The notes beneath the pieces were generated by a model. That model was not told the origin of the DNA. It saw nothing but the letters and a program-made list of their open reading frames with translations, and made no database searches. From Paludibacteraceae bacterium (lineage in GTDB: Bacteria; Bacteroidota; Bacteroidia; Bacteroidales; Paludibacteraceae): a DNA stretch of 64,000 bases. The translations under genes were made by a program, and so were the position numbers. Shown one piece after another: positions 61,403-64,000 of the stretch; the stretch's first letter is position 1, and every line of letters begins with the position of its first letter. The stretch spans positions 124,001-188,000 of the forward strand of contig JAKSLB010000004.1 of assembly GCA_024401435.1 (NCBI GenBank). The letters are read 5' to 3'.

Positions 61403-61891
61403 TTACGCGTTCATGTGTTCGTCTGCTAATTTTTCAATTAGAACATTTGCTTCTTCAGTGGAACCTACCTCGTAATAAGGAATATTATTTTCAATACAGA
61501 ATAATTCTGCTTCTTTATGCCATCTGTCCCAATTACGTTCTACAGAGCTGATGTATTTTTGATCTGCTTCAGTAGAGTCCTGTGATAAAATATCTGAGAA
61601 TTTCTTCAGGGTTTCTTTATCACCTTTTGGATAAATCACTACGATGTCTTTTGGGAACTTTTCACAAAGCTGATGTCTGATGTTTGGGTTACTGGATACG
61701 AGGACTACCTCGAATTTATCCATACACTTACCAACGACATCCAAGTAATTCCCTGGAAACTCTGGGTTGATTTCACCAGTGTCTTTTAGACGACGGTGAC
61801 GATTAACATAAATGTTTGCAAATTTTTTATTAATCTTAATGGGATTATATTTTCCACAATCTGGAAAAGTGCTGACAATTAAAGTTGACAT
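61403..61891 (-). CDS. P-loop-like phage protein with degenerate nucleotide site
   Basis: This encodes 162 aa with AAGGAATACC before the start. The opening LIVSTFPDCGKY sits where a family of phage nucleotide-kinase-like proteins has a P-loop (G-x-x-x-x-GK-S/T), but the Ser/Thr is replaced by Tyr. NPEFPGNYLDVVGKCM, then VVLVSSNPNIRHQL, matches the family's FPxNYxxxI and VSSHxxVR motifs. A kinase-like fold with doubtful activity is inferred. It is the last gene of the minus-strand operon, ending near the shared terminator. Confidence 0.65.
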   Translation of the reverse strand: MSTLIVSTFPDCGKYNPIKINKKFANIYVNRHRRLKDTGEINPEFPGNYLDVVGKCMDKFEVVLVSSNPNIRHQLCEKFPKDIVVIYPKGDKETLKKFSDILSQDSTEADQKYISSVERNWDRWHKEAELFCIENNIPYYEVGSTEEANVLIEKLADEHMNA

Positions 61892-61902
61892 TCTGGTATT
61901 CC

Positions 61903-62367
61903 TTATTTAAGCATCGTTAGATCTTTTAATGATAATTCTGCATCATGATCTAACTTTGCACCGATGTTAGCTAATGGTGCTTTGAAACAGTCACCTGTAA
62001 AGTTCTCAAATTTTTCATTTATATAATTTAGTTTCTGAATTTTAGACCAATCATCATGGTCATTACAAATGTTAAACACTGACTTCCATAATAAGAATTC
62101 AATAAAGTTCATTACAGTTAAATCGAGAAAGTCTATGCTCTTCCCATATTCACAGATAAGTTCATTGCAAACTTTAATCCAATCACCCATGGTTTGATCT
62201 TTTTCAATCAGATTTAGATCTTCACCAACAGACATCGTGGATTGGACAAATTCACAATCACTGAAGTCATATGAATTGATTAACTGTGTATAGTTTGCTG
62301 ATGCATTTTGGTATAGTTTTTCTGCACCAATCAAAATATGTTTAGCTTGTTTGATTTCATGTTTCAT
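61903..62367 (-). CDS. Unknown small helical protein
   Basis: This encodes 154 aa, with AAGGATC before the start. It is all-helix in appearance and acidic (QTMGDWIKVCNELICEYGKS; FKAPLANIGAKLDHDAELSL). It has no motif or membrane segment. It belongs to the minus-strand operon by spacing (11 bases to the next gene). Function unknown. Confidence 0.65.
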   Translation of the reverse strand: MKHEIKQAKHILIGAEKLYQNASANYTQLINSYDFSDCEFVQSTMSVGEDLNLIEKDQTMGDWIKVCNELICEYGKSIDFLDLTVMNFIEFLLWKSVFNICNDHDDWSKIQKLNYINEKFENFTGDCFKAPLANIGAKLDHDAELSLKDLTMLK

Positions 62368-62397
62368 TTTGTTTGATCCTTGTTGTTAAAATTTTGT

Positions 62398-62838
62398 TCA
62401 GGCAACTTTGCTGTCTTTGTTTTCAATACCACGTTCAGCAAGTTGATCTACACCACCGAGTTTATCAGCCCAGTTCTCAGGAAATGAACTGTAGTACCAC
62501 TCGATCTTTTTCTGTGCAGACCAGTCTTTGTGTCCCCAGACATCTAAACGATTTCTTGCTGCAGACCAGATACCGACAACGATTAAATACAACCAACCCA
62601 AATACATGGATTGTTTATGATGACCGTATTCATGTTTGATATCGGTTTCTTTAGAACCCGCGTGTAAGTATGATTCGTCAAGAACGATATAATCACCGAG
62701 GGATACTCCACAACCAAAAACATTGTTTGTGAAATATACTTTTACATCTTTATAATCTTCAACTGCTTTTGGTTTTCTAGTTAAGCAGAATCCCACAAGA
62801 TTCTGTGGAAATTGCCAAATCCACTTTAATACTTTCAT
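62398..62838 (-). CDS. Zinc metallopeptidase-like protein (HEYGH)
   Basis: This encodes 146 aa. HEYGHHKQS has the HExxH zinc motif at residues 69-73, followed by a hydrophobic helix (YLGWLYLIVVGIWS), and FPENWADKLGG with Glu121 as a possible third ligand. This combination is seen in a family of small membrane-associated metallopeptidase-like proteins common in gut bacteria and phages. It may cleave a host protein early in infection. The start has AAGGAATTG upstream. It is overlapped by 62 bases by the upstream gene. Confidence 0.65.
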   Translation of the reverse strand: MKVLKWIWQFPQNLVGFCLTRKPKAVEDYKDVKVYFTNNVFGCGVSLGDYIVLDESYLHAGSKETDIKHEYGHHKQSMYLGWLYLIVVGIWSAARNRLDVWGHKDWSAQKKIEWYYSSFPENWADKLGGVDQLAERGIENKDSKVA

Positions 62839-63094
62839 TGTTCAATTCCTTATAGTTGCAATTAAATTCATCAAAATCGATGACATCCAACAAACCACTT
62901 TCGTCACACACAACCATCTCACCAGGTTTTACTAAATGTGGCTTATTACAGTAACGTTTGTAGATGTACAAGTCAGCATAAACAAAGTAGAACAGACCTT
63001 CTTTATGGTCTAAGATCTGTATCAGATCATCTGAAACCTCACCGTCATATCTGACAGCATCCACGGTTTCCAAACGTCTTTTAATATATTTCAT
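62777..63094 (-). CDS. PGDYG-like small phage protein
   Basis: This encodes 105 aa. It starts with KRRLETVDAVRYDGEVSDDL and contains VKPGEMVVCDESGLLDVIDF and FNCNYKEL, the layout of common phage proteins with an AVRYDG start, a GDWIVT-like strand and a final F-x-x-x-Y. Their function is unknown. The last 25 residues are an extension overlapping the start of the next gene by 62 bases, and the stop is TAG. GAGGATGG precedes the start. Confidence 0.6.
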   Translation of the reverse strand: MKYIKRRLETVDAVRYDGEVSDDLIQILDHKEGLFYFVYADLYIYKRYCNKPHLVKPGEMVVCDESGLLDVIDFDEFNCNYKELNNESIKVDLAISTESCGILLN

Positions 63095-63101
63095 TCCATC
63101 C

Positions 63102-63518
63102 TCAGCTAAAAAGGTTTAACGTAGTAAACTTAATTTTATCTGAACTTAAGACTCTTCCGAATACATCATATGCATATACTTCGCATGAATTTTTGTTAAT
63201 TTTGACTGTTACCATATAATCGTCGAAATCAGATTGCAAATATTTTTCCAGAGCAAGTACGTTCTTCAATGCTAACTTACCTGATACGTAACATGTTTTC
63301 TTTATTTCAAATCCAAAACAATGGTTCATTGATACCGTTTGATCTTGGAAATGAATTTCTACCAGATTATTGGGAGCAAAATATGTTAGTTTTGATAGTG
63401 GATATTTTGTAAGTTCAGTATAGAAATTCAACAGATTGTTGAGATAATCTAAAACTTTCATGTTGGTTTTATCATGTTTTATGCCAAATGGTATTGCATT
63501 AAATGGCGGTTTCTTCAT
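63102..63518 (-). CDS. Unknown small protein
   Basis: This encodes 138 aa with AGAGATG before the start. It has a helix (MKVLDYLNNLLNFYTELTKY) and then beta strands (NNLVEIHFQDQTVSMNHCFG; FDDYMVTVKINKNSCEVYAY). No motif or membrane segment is seen. It lies 7 bases from the next gene and belongs to the same minus-strand operon. Function unknown. Confidence 0.6.
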   Translation of the reverse strand: MKKPPFNAIPFGIKHDKTNMKVLDYLNNLLNFYTELTKYPLSKLTYFAPNNLVEIHFQDQTVSMNHCFGFEIKKTCYVSGKLALKNVLALEKYLQSDFDDYMVTVKINKNSCEVYAYDVFGRVLSSDKIKFTTLNLFS

Positions 63519-63531
63519 TTTACATCTCTAA

Positions 63532-64000
63532 TCAGGATGCAACAACAATCACATACTTGTATCCAACGGATTCAAGAGTGTGTAACAATTTGCTTGTATC
63601 CATATAGGTTGTCTCATGTCTTGGGACCAGGATGTTATATTCTTTTAAGAAATTACCGAGGTTCACCATAGACTCATCTTCTTCAGTACCAAATTTGAAT
63701 TTACCGTTTGCAAAGAATTCCATAACCATAGAATTGATGTTAGAAGCAAATGGGTCTTCAAATGTATTGCATACACCAAGTTCAAAACAATTGATATTGA
63801 ACAATGGTTTGTTAATGATAGACTTAATCATCATGTATGCATGGTCTGATGCAGTATCATATGGAATAGTGCTGTCAACATCATTTCTACAGATCATCAT
63901 AAAACGATATCCGTTGAATTCCAATTCTGCAGTTGTACGGTTGACGTCTTTTACGATCTCATCAATCTCATTTGGTAAAGTCTGTGTTGCAGTTTCAAAA
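63532..64000 (-). CDS. Unknown protein, 5' end beyond the window
   Basis: The frame stays open to the right edge, so the start lies outside; at least 155 codons are visible and the stop is TGA at 63532-63534. The visible part includes LPNEIDEIVKDVNRTTAELE near the edge, then FNGYRFMMICRNDVDS and MVNLGNFLKEYNILVPRHET. It looks like a mixed alpha-beta protein. An internal TTG start would give 130 aa, but the longer open frame is preferred. No family is recognised. Confidence 0.6.
   Translation of the reverse strand, partial: FETATQTLPNEIDEIVKDVNRTTAELEFNGYRFMMICRNDVDSTIPYDTASDHAYMMIKSIINKPLFNINCFELGVCNTFEDPFASNINSMVMEFFANGKFKFGTEEDESMVNLGNFLKEYNILVPRHETTYMDTSKLLHTLESVGYKYVIVVAS

Noticed and set aside
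1..64000. Stop-codon recoding (TAG read as an amino acid) as in some gut megaphages
   Set aside because: Long genes are intact with the standard code, and TAG ends several genes (for example 9594, 24943, and 62777 on the minus strand) right before ribosome sites of following genes.

Overview
The window is a late-gene stretch of a large tailed bacteriophage with a contractile tail (myovirus type, probably a jumbo phage). The evidence is a tail sheath and tail tube pair, a gp27/gp5-like hub and spike, gp25- and gp6-like baseplate wedge genes, many tail-fibre genes, a lysis cluster and one tRNA gene. There are no bacterial housekeeping genes. The DNA is AT-rich by eye. Genes are packed tightly with ATGA or TAATG overlaps and clear AGGAGG-type ribosome binding sites, so the host uses Shine-Dalgarno initiation. 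Long ORFs stay open under the standard code and TAG serves as a real stop, so there is no sign of stop-codon recoding. The host cannot be named. A Rz-like coiled-coil membrane protein hints at a Gram-negative envelope, while the tail-fibre modules resemble those common in phages of gut Firmicutes.

Layout. 1-19272: tail and baseplate genes (sheath, a second sheath-like protein, tube, hub chaperone, hub, spike, wedge), divided at 16081-16150 by a terminator and a phage promoter. 19294-29896: baseplate appendage and fibre genes. 30031-30343: a gene-free segment with hairpins and a pseudoknot, likely a structured RNA. 30352-36390: candidate internal virion or ejection proteins, a GNAT/transglutaminase-like fusion and small genes. 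36459-40890: an operator-like palindrome, a membrane protein, tRNA-Thr and the lysis cluster (holin-like, C39-like peptidase, spanin-like) mixed with a HAD/ParB-like fusion. 40983-42857: a helicase. 42858-43943: a gene-free, repeat-rich segment with about 20 TGTAAC sites, an origin candidate. 43944-50863: accessory genes including a choloylglycine-hydrolase-type amidase and a SNF2-type helicase. 50873-60873: large modular tail-fibre genes. 60876-61338: two small leader-bearing genes. 61360-61391: a bidirectional terminator. 61403-64000: a minus-strand operon of small, non-structural genes.

How it works together. The plus-strand genes build the tail, baseplate and fibres, lyse the host, and appear to supply proteins carried inside the virion. 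At least five otherwise unrelated proteins (genes at 28297, 33457, 39776, 60876, 61072) begin with the same short leader, roughly NFS-x-x-[VTA]-x-[KR]-YF-[SAD], followed by acidic residues. Related [KR]-HFS sites lie inside or at the ends of three more. I interpret this as a capsid-targeting or prohead-protease processing signal for virion cargo, comparable in logic to T4 internal proteins or P1 Dar proteins. A recurring TCCTGTATATATAG-like box before several transcription units is a likely phage-specific late promoter.
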